Part shown: positions 28,353 to 37,353 of the stretch, one piece after another
How positions within the stretch are numbered: position 1 is the first letter of the stretch
How the letters are laid out: each line of letters opens with the position of its first letter
From: Sulfurospirillaceae bacterium
GTDB taxonomy: Bacteria; Campylobacterota; Campylobacteria; Campylobacterales; Sulfurospirillaceae
NCBI GenBank assembly: GCA_028684065.1
Contig: JAQUGO010000002.1
Coordinates: forward strand, 248,001-312,000
Direction of reading: 5' to 3'
DNA length: 64,000 bases
Notes under the pieces: generated by a model
Told to the model about the DNA's origin: nothing
The model's input: only the letters and a program-made list of their open reading frames with translations
Database searches by the model: none
Position numbers and translations under genes: made by a program

Positions 28353-29492
28353 ATGATGCAAGACACGCCTTTTCTTCATATCGTTCAAGCTAATGCCACT
28401 ACCTTTGATCTTACACTAAGCGGGATATGGACAAGGGAGAGTATTGCCGTCTTAAATAAACACTTGCAAACCCTTACATGTAAAGTTCCACATACACTTT
28501 ATCGCTTTAATTTTGAACATATTGAAGATTTTGATACACATGGAATTATGCTCATTTTACATCACATAAAACGCATTGAAAGCTTTACATGTACAGTAGA
28601 AAAAATCAAACAAAAGCCCCATTTTGAAAAATTATTTTCCATCTGTGAAGCACATTTCCCCAATGAACCCATTATAATTGAAAAGCATTTTTTTCTTCTT
28701 GATTATTTTGAAAATGTGGGTAAAGTAATTATTGAAGGCTATAAAACACTGACCTCTTTTTTCTCTTTTACAGGAGAACTTGCCCATGCTGTTTTTGATG
28801 CATTGTTGCATCCCCTAAAAATTCGTCTTACCGCCACGCTTTATCACATTCAACACAGTGGAGCTGGAGCTATTCCTATTATCTTTTTGACCTCTTTTTT
28901 GATTGGTATTGTTATCGCTTACCAGGGAGCAACACAACTTGAAAAATTTGGTGCCAATATCTTTATTGTCGAAATGGTTACCATTTCAGCCTTACGTGAA
29001 CTTGCCCCACTCCTCACAGCTATTGTTGTCGCTGGTCGAAGTTCATCGGCGTATACCGCACAAATAGGTGTTATGAAAATCACTGATGAAGTTGATGCCA
29101 TGAGTGCCATGGGCTTTTCACCATGGGATTTTTTAGTGATACCACGCCTTTTTGCTTTGGTGATTGCCTTACCTCTTTTAGTCTTCTTTGCAGACGTCAT
29201 TTCTGTTTTCGGAGGAATGGTGATTGCCTCAACCAAACTAGATGTCAGTTTTGCCGAATTTATAGACCGCATCGCTGAAACAGTAGCCCTTAAACATTTT
29301 ATCATTGGTCTTGTAAAAGCTCCTATTTTTGGGGCTATTATCGCAACTATTGGTTGTTTTCGTGGTTTTCAAATTGATAGTAGCACAGAGAGCGTTGGAA
29401 AATATACAACAATTAGTGTTGTTAATGCTATCTTCTGGGTTATAGCCATGGATGCTATTATTTCTGTTTTCCTTACGGAGATGGGATTGTGA
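28353..29492 (+). CDS. mlaE: MlaE-type ABC permease with N-terminal STAS-like domain
   Basis: 379 residues. The first ~115 residues look like a STAS/MlaB-type domain (LSGIWTRESIAVLNKHL; FEHIEDFDTHGIMLI); the rest is an MlaE permease with FLTSFLIGIVIAYQGATQL, ELAPLLTAIVVAGRSSSAYTA and MSAMGFSP. Fusing MlaB to MlaE is common outside gammaproteobacteria. The protein moves phospholipid between inner and outer membrane. Corresponds by order to Campylobacter iamB. AAGGTGGG precedes the ATG. It carries one exact and one near TTACATGTAA copy. Confidence 0.92.
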   Translation: MMQDTPFLHIVQANATTFDLTLSGIWTRESIAVLNKHLQTLTCKVPHTLYRFNFEHIEDFDTHGIMLILHHIKRIESFTCTVEKIKQKPHFEKLFSICEAHFPNEPIIIEKHFFLLDYFENVGKVIIEGYKTLTSFFSFTGELAHAVFDALLHPLKIRLTATLYHIQHSGAGAIPIIFLTSFLIGIVIAYQGATQLEKFGANIFIVEMVTISALRELAPLLTAIVVAGRSSSAYTAQIGVMKITDEVDAMSAMGFSPWDFLVIPRLFALVIALPLLVFFADVISVFGGMVIASTKLDVSFAEFIDRIAETVALKHFIIGLVKAPIFGAIIATIGCFRGFQIDSSTESVGKYTTISVVNAIFWVIAMDAIISVFLTEMGL

Positions 29493-30217
29493 GTATTTTA
29501 ATCGAAGCCAAAGAAATCGTCACCAGTTTTGGGAAAAATGTCATTCACGATGGAGTAAGTTTTGCCATAGAAAAAGGGGAAATTTTTGGTCTTTTAGGTG
29601 GTAGCGGTAGCGGTAAAACAACGCTACTACGTGAAATGATATTGCTCCAAAAAATAACCAATGGAGAGATGATTGTCCTAGGCTACAATGTGAGCAAACT
29701 CTCTTCTTCTGAAGCATGGGCACTTCGTCAAAAATGGGGCGTTTTATTTCAATTTGGGGCACTTTTCACTTCTTTAACTATCTTGGAAAATGTGGCCATT
29801 GCTCTTAAAGAATACACCGATATTCCCGATTCTCTCATCAAAGAATCTGCTCTTATGAAACTCTCTTTAGTAGGACTTCCTAGTAAAGTGGCGACGATGT
29901 ACCCCTCTGAACTGAGTGGTGGTATGAAAAAAAGAGCTGGTCTTGCACGCGCCTTAGCGCTTGATCCTAAACTTTTATTTTTGGATGAGCCAACATCAGG
30001 CCTTGACCCACATAGTGCTCGTGGCTTTGACGAGCTCATTTTAAATTTACGTGAAACACTAGGTATCACCGTTGTGATGGTCACGCATGATAAAGATACG
30101 ATTGAACATGTTTTGGATAAATTTATTATTTTAGGGAATAAAAAAGTGCTTTTTGATGGTACAATGTCCATGCTACGTGACACCAAAGACGAAAGTTTGA
30201 AAACCTTTTTAAATTGA
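29489..30217 (+). CDS. mlaF: MlaF-type ABC ATPase
   Basis: 242 residues from a GTG start that overlaps the permease end by 4 bp. Walker A GGSGSGKTT (36-44), signature LSGGMKKRAGLARAL, Walker B LLFLDEPTSGLDP, and a VTHD switch. The LSGGMKKR form is typical of MlaF. Powers phospholipid transport by MlaE; corresponds by order to Campylobacter iamA. Confidence 0.93.
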   Translation: MSILIEAKEIVTSFGKNVIHDGVSFAIEKGEIFGLLGGSGSGKTTLLREMILLQKITNGEMIVLGYNVSKLSSSEAWALRQKWGVLFQFGALFTSLTILENVAIALKEYTDIPDSLIKESALMKLSLVGLPSKVATMYPSELSGGMKKRAGLARALALDPKLLFLDEPTSGLDPHSARGFDELILNLRETLGITVVMVTHDKDTIEHVLDKFIILGNKKVLFDGTMSMLRDTKDESLKTFLN

Positions 30218-30224
30218 GGAAATT

Positions 30225-31199
30225 ATGGAAAATAGACTGAGTTATATTCTTGTAGGAATTTTTATTTTTGTTCTTGTGATTGCAGGGGTCTTAGCCACGC
30301 TTTGGCTGGGGCACTATTCTAGTGAAGGCGTTTTCAAATTTTATAAAGTAGCGACAAAAGAGTCTGTTTCTGGTCTTAACAATAAAGCGCCTGTTAAACT
30401 CAAAGGAGTAGAAATTGGCGAAGTTAGAGGAATCTCTATTAATCCACAAAATGCCGAAGAGGTTTTGGTAATTATCCGCGTACAAGACAATGCTCCTATT
30501 AAAGAAGATACCTACGCTTTGATTGAAGCACAAGGTATTACAGGACTTAGTTATATTGAATTAAGAGGTGGTAGCAATGAGAGTAACGCCTTAAAAACCA
30601 GCACAAAAATAGAAGAATATGGAATCATTCCTTCCAAGCCCTCTACCTTTTCGCGACTCGATAAAACACTGAGCTCCGTCAGTGCCAAAGCCGAGGAAAT
30701 TTTTGATCGTGCCAACCAAATTTTAAGCGAAAAAAATCTTAAGAATTTTGAAACCATTATGGAAAATAGCGCTAAAATCTCAGAATCTACTAGTCAAACA
30801 CTAGCGAATATTGAGGCACAGAAAAAACAAATCAATATGATTTTGCAAAATGCTCTTAAATTTGAAAAATCAGCTATCGAAGCTTCAGAAAGTATTAAAA
30901 CAATGTCTTCGTCTTTCACAAACGCCATTGACAATACAGGTATTGATACGATGGTCAAGATGCGAGAAGCTGCCCAAAATATTAGCAGCGTTATGCTAAA
31001 ACTCGATGCTAAAGTTCAAAAAGGAACATTTGATATGGATGTTTTAGTCAAAGAAAACCTTCTACCCGCACAAGGAGCTTTGGATGAATTACGAATCCTA
31101 GCCAATGAAACGAAAGAGTTAATCAATAATCTCAAAGATAGTCCTAGTGATTTACTCTTTAAAGCAGAAACAATCAACCCTGCCCCCAATGAAAAATAA
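30225..31199 (+). CDS. mlaD: MlaD-type MCE-domain protein
   Basis: 324 residues: single N-terminal membrane anchor (about 8-29), one MCE domain (about 38-115; SVSGLNNKAPVKLKGVEIGEV and GITGLSYIELRGG), then a long helical and coiled-coil tail (about 130-300) facing the periplasm. MCE rings form the lipid tunnel on the MlaE permease. GAGGAAATT precedes the ATG. Confidence 0.92.
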   Translation: MENRLSYILVGIFIFVLVIAGVLATLWLGHYSSEGVFKFYKVATKESVSGLNNKAPVKLKGVEIGEVRGISINPQNAEEVLVIIRVQDNAPIKEDTYALIEAQGITGLSYIELRGGSNESNALKTSTKIEEYGIIPSKPSTFSRLDKTLSSVSAKAEEIFDRANQILSEKNLKNFETIMENSAKISESTSQTLANIEAQKKQINMILQNALKFEKSAIEASESIKTMSSSFTNAIDNTGIDTMVKMREAAQNISSVMLKLDAKVQKGTFDMDVLVKENLLPAQGALDELRILANETKELINNLKDSPSDLLFKAETINPAPNEK

Positions 31200-31208
31200 G
31201 GAAGACCT

Positions 31209-31811
31209 ATGAAACACACACTAACCCTTTGCGCTTCACTCTTATTGATGGCTTTTATCAGTGGATGCAGCACTAAAGATGTACAACTTAAGCCTTTTAC
31301 CTATACACTTGACCCTATTCTTAAATTAGAGCGTTTTGGGCACCATAATGATGACGTCTTGAAAGTCTCACGTGTAGAGAGTTACAGTGGGCTTAATTCG
31401 AGGGCTATTTTATATCTTAAAGATGGAGCTATGCAGCCCTATAAATATGGCGTATGGAGTGAAACTCCTTCGCTGAAACTACAACACCTCATTACAGAAA
31501 ACTTACAAGATCAAAACCATTTTAATGCAGTGGTTCTTGGAAACTCACTCGCTTCAAGTAATCTTGTCTTGGAATCTATTCTTCAAAACTTTGAAGAAGT
31601 CTTTGTTGAAGATACCTCCTATGTCTATGTTAGTATTCGCTTTAGAGTTATAGACATGCGAACATCTGATGTGATTGCTAGTGTCAAACTATCATCGAAA
31701 AAAGATGTTGTCAATCTCAATGGTGCGGCAGGCAGTGTTGAAGCATTTAATGCAGCAACAGCTGAAGTTATTAAAAATTTATCCTTCTGGATTAATAACG
31801 TTAGACCTTAA
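31209..31811 (+). CDS. ABC-type transport auxiliary lipoprotein (PqiC-like)
   Basis: 200 residues with a lipobox FISGC (Cys20). Domain composition matches the auxiliary lipoprotein that accompanies MCE systems: YTLDPIL at the start, YLKDGAMQPYKYGVWSETPSLKLQHLI, and VDMRTSDVIAS-like VIDMRTSDVIASVKL near 150. It probably docks the Mla complex to the outer membrane. Lies 9 bp after mlaD. Confidence 0.85.
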   Translation: MKHTLTLCASLLLMAFISGCSTKDVQLKPFTYTLDPILKLERFGHHNDDVLKVSRVESYSGLNSRAILYLKDGAMQPYKYGVWSETPSLKLQHLITENLQDQNHFNAVVLGNSLASSNLVLESILQNFEEVFVEDTSYVYVSIRFRVIDMRTSDVIASVKLSSKKDVVNLNGAAGSVEAFNAATAEVIKNLSFWINNVRP

Positions 31812-31812
31812 C

Positions 31813-32040
31813 ATGTTGAAAAAGATACTTATTTCACTGATACTATGCAGTTGCCTCTTCGCAGAGGCTAAGTACAGTGATATGAGTACCGAAGAGCTTT
31901 TGGCACTCATTGGTTATGTAAAAAGTGACAATGAAACACAATTAGCTCTTGAGCTTGCCAAGCGTGTTAACCAAATGGACGATAATGAAAAACAGGTCTA
32001 TAATCAATTTAAGGAAGACCTAGAGCATGCCCAAAAATAA
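31813..32040 (+). CDS. Small exported DUF1104-like protein
   Basis: 75 residues from ATG 31813, two bases after the lipoprotein stop. Signal peptide MLKKILISLILCSCLFAEA, then KYSDMSTEELLALIGYV, the DUF1104 hallmark seen in Campylobacter and Helicobacter (a D/S-M/T-EEL-LAL helix), and a charged helical end. An upstream in-frame start at 31675 lies inside the lipoprotein gene and is rejected. Its stop overlaps the next regulator gene by 14 bp. Function unknown. Confidence 0.75.
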   Translation: MLKKILISLILCSCLFAEAKYSDMSTEELLALIGYVKSDNETQLALELAKRVNQMDDNEKQVYNQFKEDLEHAQK

Positions 32041-32701
32041 TATTTTATTGCTTGAAGATGATGTTAATCTCAGCGAAACAGTGTGTGAATTTTTAGAATC
32101 ACAGGGGTATGCGGTCACTCCTGTCTATGACGGTATTGAAGCAGAAGATAATATATTTGAGCATCAATTTGATCTTTTTTTACTAGATGTCAATGTACCC
32201 CAAATCAATGGCTTTGAACTTTTGCAAAAAATACGACGTGAAGGCAATACTACGCCTGCCATTTTTTTAACATCACTTAACAACATTGACGATTTAGAAC
32301 ACGGTTATCAAAGTGGTTGTGATGATTACCTTCGTAAACCCTTTGCACTTAAAGAGCTCATTTTTCGCATCGAATCTTTATTAAAACGCGAGTTTTTTCA
32401 TGCCTCGCAACCGAAACTGACTTTGGCACCAACTATCACATATGATACCCTCTCACATGATCTTTTTATCAAAAATACAAAAGTACAACTTCAAAACAAA
32501 GAGGCAAAATTACTCAAACTTTTTTTGCAAAAGAAAAATGAAATTATCTCACATGAGATGATTATGGCGCAATTATGGGAGTATGACGAGCAAGGAAGCG
32601 ATGATGCCTTGCGAACCTACATCAAAAATTTACGAAAAATTATAGGAAAAGACTGCATTGTTAGCATTAAAAAATTGGGATATAAATTTACGATGGAGTG
32701 A
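32027..32701 (+). CDS. OmpR-family response regulator (Mla operon)
   Basis: 224 residues. Receiver domain with Asp54 (LFLLDVNVPQ), LTSLNN and YLRKPF; C-terminal winged helix ends KKLGYKFTME. Similar in architecture to the regulator at 13131-13796. It overlaps the DUF1104 gene before it and the kinase gene after it, so lipid transport and this two-component system are probably one transcript. Confidence 0.92.
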   Translation: MPKNNILLLEDDVNLSETVCEFLESQGYAVTPVYDGIEAEDNIFEHQFDLFLLDVNVPQINGFELLQKIRREGNTTPAIFLTSLNNIDDLEHGYQSGCDDYLRKPFALKELIFRIESLLKREFFHASQPKLTLAPTITYDTLSHDLFIKNTKVQLQNKEAKLLKLFLQKKNEIISHEMIMAQLWEYDEQGSDDALRTYIKNLRKIIGKDCIVSIKKLGYKFTME

Positions 32702-33845
32702 GAAAAAAACGCTTCTATCGTTTTTATTACTTTACTCTTTTTTAACACTGTTAATCTTGGCTTTCGTTGCTTTTTTATATTATGGCTTCGAACGTGACCT
32801 TATGTTGCAAAATAAACGTGAGGCCCTTTCCAACCTTACCAATGAACAAATTGCCAAACTTAGAAACTTACATATTAATTTTGATAAAAATCAAACCTAT
32901 CCGAGAGATGAGCGTTTTAACTCTGCAATTTATGATAGCAGTTTTAAAGAGATTTTTTCCACACTTAACTCTAAAAATGTCAATCTCTATGATGACATTT
33001 ACCTCAAAGATGGGAAAATGTATTTTATTAAAGAGCTTGAGTCTTATTATTTAGGGGCTCGCTATATTGCTGTTGAAGTGGATGAGCCAGCTTTTTGGAG
33101 TCAAAAAGTCTATCAAAAGCTTGGACTATATGGCGCCATTCTTTTTTTGCTTCTTACATTGATTGGCTACTTTTTACTCAATCTTATTCTACAACCGATG
33201 AAAAATGCCATTGCTTTACTCGATCGTTTTATTAAAGATACAACCCACGAACTTAATACTCCCGTAAATGCAATATTGTCTAATATTGAGATGATTGACA
33301 GTACAACCCTCGATGAGTCTTTAGCTCGTAAAATTAAACGTATCAATATTGGAGCTAAGACAATTGCCCATTTATATGAAGATTTAACCTATCTCACACT
33401 CTCACATAGTGCGCTTTCTCTTAACGAAAATGTTCATCTTAAACAACTTATTGAAGAACGTATTGAGTATTTTTCTCTTATTATTGAATCTAAAAAAATA
33501 ACCATTAGTTCTACTCTTGCAAATGATATTTTTTTATATATAGACCCTAAAAAATTTACAAAACTATTTGACAATATTCTTTCCAATGCGATTAAGTATA
33601 ATAAAATCGGGGGAAGTATCAATATCTCTCTACAGCACAATACTTTAGAAATTCGTGATAGTGGGAAAGGCATCGAAGAGGAAAAGATAGCGCACATGTT
33701 TGAGCGTTATACGCGTTTTGACAACACCGTTGGTGGCTTTGGTATTGGTCTAAATATTGTAGCCTTTATTGCTAAAGAGTATCACATGCATATCCATGTA
33801 AAATCCAATGTAAATGAAGGGACACAGGTTCAAGTTTCATGGTAA
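32658..33845 (+). CDS. Sensor histidine kinase (Mla operon)
   Basis: Up to 395 residues. A TTG at 32658 with AGGA ten bases upstream is the best start I can find; no in-frame ATG exists before the first membrane span, so the exact N-terminus is uncertain. Two spans (about 20-40 and 155-178), a periplasmic domain of about 115 residues, phosphoacceptor box KDTTHELNTPVNA, N-box NILSNAIKYN, and DSGKGIEEEK / GGFGIGLNIVA. Overlaps the regulator gene by 44 bp. Confidence 0.88.
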   Translation: MLALKNWDINLRWSEKKTLLSFLLLYSFLTLLILAFVAFLYYGFERDLMLQNKREALSNLTNEQIAKLRNLHINFDKNQTYPRDERFNSAIYDSSFKEIFSTLNSKNVNLYDDIYLKDGKMYFIKELESYYLGARYIAVEVDEPAFWSQKVYQKLGLYGAILFLLLTLIGYFLLNLILQPMKNAIALLDRFIKDTTHELNTPVNAILSNIEMIDSTTLDESLARKIKRINIGAKTIAHLYEDLTYLTLSHSALSLNENVHLKQLIEERIEYFSLIIESKKITISSTLANDIFLYIDPKKFTKLFDNILSNAIKYNKIGGSINISLQHNTLEIRDSGKGIEEEKIAHMFERYTRFDNTVGGFGIGLNIVAFIAKEYHMHIHVKSNVNEGTQVQVSW

Positions 33846-34171
33846 AACATCTTCTTTTAACATTATTACTAACAAACTTTTTGAGTGCACAAAATGTATA
33901 TGAAAAAAATTGCCTCGCATGTCACAAAGGGATGGCTGTTAAAATAGATAAGTTTTTTTATCGTTATTTACTCAAATACAGTAGTGAAAAAGAGGTAAAA
34001 CATGCCATGCTTTCTTATCTTCAAAATCCAACACTTAAAGACACTATATTGGTTGATGGACTCATTAACCGTTTTGGACTGAAGAAAAAAACAACACTCT
34101 CTACTAGAGAGCTTGAAGAAGCCATTAATATTTATTGGGAAGAGTATAATGTTTTCGATAAACTAAAATAA
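33839..34171 (+). CDS. Small monohaem c-type cytochrome
   Basis: 110 residues: signal peptide to about residue 17 (LSAQ), one haem motif CLACH (25-29), then a basic, helix-rich body. It is unusual in having only the first part resemble a cytochrome; the remainder (HAMLSYLQNPTLKDTILVDGLI) is not a class I core I recognise. ATG overlaps the kinase stop by 7 bp, so it belongs to the same operon. Confidence 0.8.
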   Translation: MVKHLLLTLLLTNFLSAQNVYEKNCLACHKGMAVKIDKFFYRYLLKYSSEKEVKHAMLSYLQNPTLKDTILVDGLINRFGLKKKTTLSTRELEEAINIYWEEYNVFDKLK

Positions 34172-34225
34172 AAATTTTTAAAAAAAATTACTTTTTTGTT
34201 TCACAATAAATTCACTTTTTTTGTA

Positions 34226-34231
34226 TATAAT
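34226..34231 (+). promoter_or_regulatory. -10 element for the c553-type cytochrome
   Basis: TATAAT 29 bp before the ATG, preceded by T-rich sequence with no clear -35, a usual Campylobacterota layout. Confidence 0.55.
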
Positions 34232-34259
34232 GATACTATAAATTTTATAAGGGGTTAAA

Positions 34260-34556
34260 ATGAAAAAGGTACTCGTTTTGGCAGCGGTTGTTTGTGCAAC
34301 CTCTATTTTTGCAGCGGATGGTGCATCTCTTTTTAAGACATGTGCAACATGTCATGGCCAAAAAGCAGAAAAATCGGCACTTAATAAATCTCAAATCATC
34401 GCGGGATGGAGCAGTGATAAAGTTGTTGCAGCACTTAATGGCTACAAAGATGGCACATATGGTGGGGCTATGAAAATGACAATGACGGGACAAGCTAAAG
34501 CTCTAGATGCAGAAAAAATGAAAGCATTAGGTGATTATATCGCTACTTTAAAATAA
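34260..34556 (+). CDS. Periplasmic cytochrome c553
   Basis: 98 residues: signal peptide to about residue 18 (SIFA), haem motif CATCH (28-32) plus GQKAEKSALNKSQII, a YKDGTYGG segment, and MKMTMTGQAKAL supplying the axial methionine. Close in layout to the cytochrome at 7786-8103. It should carry electrons to the terminal oxidase. Own promoter; ends in a strong terminator. Confidence 0.93.
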   Translation: MKKVLVLAAVVCATSIFAADGASLFKTCATCHGQKAEKSALNKSQIIAGWSSDKVVAALNGYKDGTYGGAMKMTMTGQAKALDAEKMKALGDYIATLK

Positions 34557-34569
34557 TTTATTCTCATAA

Positions 34570-34598
34570 GAAGGAGAGAAGCTCTCTCCTTCTCTTTT
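34570..34598 (+). terminator. Terminator of the c553 gene
   Basis: 10-bp stem (34570-34579 with 34583-34592), 3-nt loop, followed by TCTTTT. Sits between the convergent cytochrome and malate synthase genes and may serve both. Confidence 0.75.
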
Positions 34599-36771
34599 AA
34601 AAGCCTTTGGCCTTTACTTCTCGTCTTCGTCTATGTAAGATAAACTCTGTATAACCATTAGGCTCATTTCTTCCTTTAAACACTAAATCAAGCGCCGCTT
34701 GAAAAGCTATACTCTCATCGTATAATGGAGCCATCGGGCGATAATGGGTATCTTTCGCATTTTGTCCATCAACAACGATAGCCATTTTATGAAAAGCTTC
34801 CATCACAACGTCTTTACTCACAATATTATGATGTAACCAGTTAGCGACATGTTGGCTTGAAATACGAAGCGTTGCTCTATCTTCCATCAGCTCTACGTTA
34901 TGAATATCCGGTACTTTTGAGCACCCAATGCCTTGATCAACCCATCGCACCACATAACCTAAGATACTTTGAATATTGTTTTCAACTTCTTTTATAATTT
35001 CCTCTTGCGTAAGTGTACGCGTTAGCATTGGGGGTGTTAAAATATCATTTAACGATGCCTTAGGACGATTTTTCAACCTTTCTTGGATGGAGGCAACATT
35101 GACCTTATGATAATGGAGTGCATGCAACGTAGCGGCGGTAGGAGAAGGTACCCATGCCGTATTAGCTCCTGAGAGAGGATGTGCAATTTTGGTTTCAACC
35201 ATTGTCGCCATCAAGTCAGGCATCGTCCACATACCCTTACCAATTTGAGCAAATCCACGGAAACCTAGTGCCAGACCAACATCAACATTTTGATTTTCAT
35301 AACCTTTGAGCCATGGCTGTGTTTTGATTTCTTCTTTAGGGAGAACCGCTCCAAGTTCCATCACGGAGTGTATTTCATCACCTGTTCTATCCAAGAAACC
35401 GGTGTTAATAAAAAAGACCCTCTCTTTAGCCATGCGTATCGTTTCTTTGAGATTAGCCGTCGTACGTCTTTCCTCGTCCATAATACCAATTTTTATCGTT
35501 TTATCAGGCAATCCTAACACCTTTTCTACAGCACCAAATAATTCTACCATGAAAGCTATTTCATCCCTTCCATGGCATTTTGGTTTAACAATATAAATAC
35601 TGCCTTTTGTACTGTTTTTAATGCCATCAGAACGTCTTAAATCATGCATCGCACATAAAGAGGTAACCATTGCATCTAAAAATCCCTCAGGGATCAATGT
35701 GCCATCTTTCAAGGTAACAGCATCAGTGTACATTTGCATACCTACATTACGAATCAATAAAAGTGTTCGTCCTTTAAGAGAGATGATTTTACCACCATCA
35801 GGAGCAAAAAAACTTTTATCGGCATTGAGTGTGCGATAAATAGTTTGACCTTTGTTCTCAAAAGTGGCCGTTAAATCACCTCTCATCATTCCATTCCAAT
35901 TACGATAGATTCTAACTTTATCTTCCGCATCAACGGCTGCTACAGAATCTTCACAATCTTGAATAGCACTTAGAGCCGATTCAATAATGACATCTTTCAT
36001 CCCCAAAGCATTCGTTGCACCAATAGAGTGAGTTTTATCGATTTGAACTTCAACATGTAGACCATTGTGCTTGAATAAAATACTACTCATTGCTTTATTG
36101 GAACCAAGATACCCTACAAAACTATCAGCATTTTGTAGTTGTGTATTTTGACCAGAAGCAAGTCTCGCCGATAAGACACCACCTACGAGACTAAATTGTG
36201 TAACTTCAGCGTATGAGCCCTCTTGCAACGGTGCAATTTCATCTAAAAAATTGTATACAAAAGCAAAAACCTTCTCACCACGCTTAGGATTGTAACCTGA
36301 TGTTTTAGCATAAGGAGCGATATTGCTAATCATATCGGTTCCATATAAAGCATCAAATAAACTTCCCCAACGTGCATTGGCAGCATTAAGAGCATAGCGC
36401 GCATTATCAGCAGGAACGACTAATTGAGGCCCTGCTATATTGGCAATTTCTGGGTCTACATGTAAAGGTTCTATTGAAAAATCATCCCCCTCTTCCACGA
36501 GATAACCAATCTCTTTCAAAAATACTTGTTGCTCTGCTTGATTAAAAGCCGTGCCTTGATGGGAGAGATACCATGTATCTAATTTTTCTTGTAAGCTATC
36601 ACGATGTGCAAGAAAAGCACTATTCTTAGGAGCCAATGTCTTGATAATTGTTTCAAATCCAGTCCAAAATAACTCATCCTTAACACCAGTTTGTGGAAGC
36701 GCTTCGTCTTTAATAAAGTTATATAAAACCTTATCTATGGAAAGTTCACCTATTTCTATTCTTTCTGCCAT
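34597..36771 (-). CDS. glcB: Malate synthase G
   Basis: 724 residues from the ATG at 36771, chosen because AAGGAG lies 6 nt upstream (an ATG at 36786 has none). Length and motifs fit the G isoform: ANARWGSLFDALYGTD, MRGDLTATFENKG, KIGIMDEERRTTANL (catalytic acid), INTGFLDRTGDEIH, and a C-terminal VVRWVDQGIGCSKVPD domain. It condenses acetyl-CoA and glyoxylate to malate. No isocitrate lyase or glycolate genes are nearby. Expression is probably controlled through two upstream palindromes. Confidence 0.96.
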   Translation of the reverse strand: MAERIEIGELSIDKVLYNFIKDEALPQTGVKDELFWTGFETIIKTLAPKNSAFLAHRDSLQEKLDTWYLSHQGTAFNQAEQQVFLKEIGYLVEEGDDFSIEPLHVDPEIANIAGPQLVVPADNARYALNAANARWGSLFDALYGTDMISNIAPYAKTSGYNPKRGEKVFAFVYNFLDEIAPLQEGSYAEVTQFSLVGGVLSARLASGQNTQLQNADSFVGYLGSNKAMSSILFKHNGLHVEVQIDKTHSIGATNALGMKDVIIESALSAIQDCEDSVAAVDAEDKVRIYRNWNGMMRGDLTATFENKGQTIYRTLNADKSFFAPDGGKIISLKGRTLLLIRNVGMQMYTDAVTLKDGTLIPEGFLDAMVTSLCAMHDLRRSDGIKNSTKGSIYIVKPKCHGRDEIAFMVELFGAVEKVLGLPDKTIKIGIMDEERRTTANLKETIRMAKERVFFINTGFLDRTGDEIHSVMELGAVLPKEEIKTQPWLKGYENQNVDVGLALGFRGFAQIGKGMWTMPDLMATMVETKIAHPLSGANTAWVPSPTAATLHALHYHKVNVASIQERLKNRPKASLNDILTPPMLTRTLTQEEIIKEVENNIQSILGYVVRWVDQGIGCSKVPDIHNVELMEDRATLRISSQHVANWLHHNIVSKDVVMEAFHKMAIVVDGQNAKDTHYRPMAPLYDESIAFQAALDLVFKGRNEPNGYTEFILHRRRREVKAKGF

Positions 36772-36810
36772 ATGGGGCTCCTTCATTTAAAACCTTTGTA
36801 AATCACCATG

Positions 36811-36832
36811 AGTCTAATAAGATTATTAGACT
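36811..36832. promoter_or_regulatory. Palindrome 1 upstream of glcB
   Basis: Perfect 10-bp arms AGTCTAATAA (36811-36820) and TTATTAGACT (36823-36832) around GA. It lies 39 bp before the glcB ATG, in the leader, where a bound repressor would act as a roadblock. Confidence 0.6.
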
Positions 36833-36835
36833 AAA

Positions 36836-36861
36836 TTTTACAAAATGTCTATTTTGTAAAA
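36836..36861. promoter_or_regulatory. Palindrome 2 over the glcB transcription start
   Basis: Perfect 11-bp arms TTTTACAAAAT (36836-36846) and ATTTTGTAAAA (36851-36861) with a 4-nt centre. It adjoins the -10 hexamer and should cover the start site. As RNA it could also fold, but it has no U-tract in gene direction. Confidence 0.6.
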
Positions 36862-36867
36862 AATATA
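36862..36867 (-). promoter_or_regulatory. -10 element of the glcB promoter
   Basis: TATATT read on the minus strand, immediately upstream of palindrome 2. A start site near 36855 follows from usual spacing. Confidence 0.5.
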
Positions 36868-36991
36868 GCACATATTTTTGATATTTGACTGATTTGCAAG
36901 AAGGAAAGAGATAAAAATGATTTGAAGTGTTCTTATTTTACTCACTCAAGAGCAGAGTTCCTAACAGTATCTCTATAATAACGACTATGGA

Positions 36992-37345
36992 TTACAAGAA
37001 TAAGCAACTACCCCAAACAATAATAAAAACGACAATACTCAGAAATACAATTGCACTCCCCGCATCTTTGGCTCGCCCTGCCATCTCGTGATGTTCAAGG
37101 GTTACTAAATCGGTCACGCGTTCAATTGCACTATTGATAGTTTCCGATATGGGCATTCCCATCAAAGAGATAAACATCAATAGTTTATAGGAAAGGTCTT
37201 TTTCTATAAAAAACAGTACAGGGATAAGGCACAAGGTAATAGCTAACTCAATTTTAAATGAAGTTTCATTTGCGATAACATCTTTAAGACCCTTCAAAGC
37301 ATAAGAGCTATTTTTAAAAAAATGGTATTTAGGCTGATTTCTCAC
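36992..37345 (-). CDS. dgkA: Diacylglycerol kinase (prokaryotic, DgkA)
   Basis: 117 residues with three membrane spans. Family motifs: amphipathic N-terminus, NETSFKIELAITL, and the catalytic SETINSAIERVTDLV (about 73-87), AGRAKDAGSAIVFLS. It phosphorylates diacylglycerol left over from phosphoethanolamine transfer, and follows eptC by 8 bp, as in Campylobacter. Confidence 0.94.
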   Translation of the reverse strand: MRNQPKYHFFKNSSYALKGLKDVIANETSFKIELAITLCLIPVLFFIEKDLSYKLLMFISLMGMPISETINSAIERVTDLVTLEHHEMAGRAKDAGSAIVFLSIVVFIIVWGSCLFL

Positions 37346-37353
37346 ACTATTCC

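Noticed and set aside
31675-31812. Upstream start for the DUF1104 gene
   Set aside because: It overlaps the lipoprotein gene and would bury the signal peptide; ATG 31813 fits.
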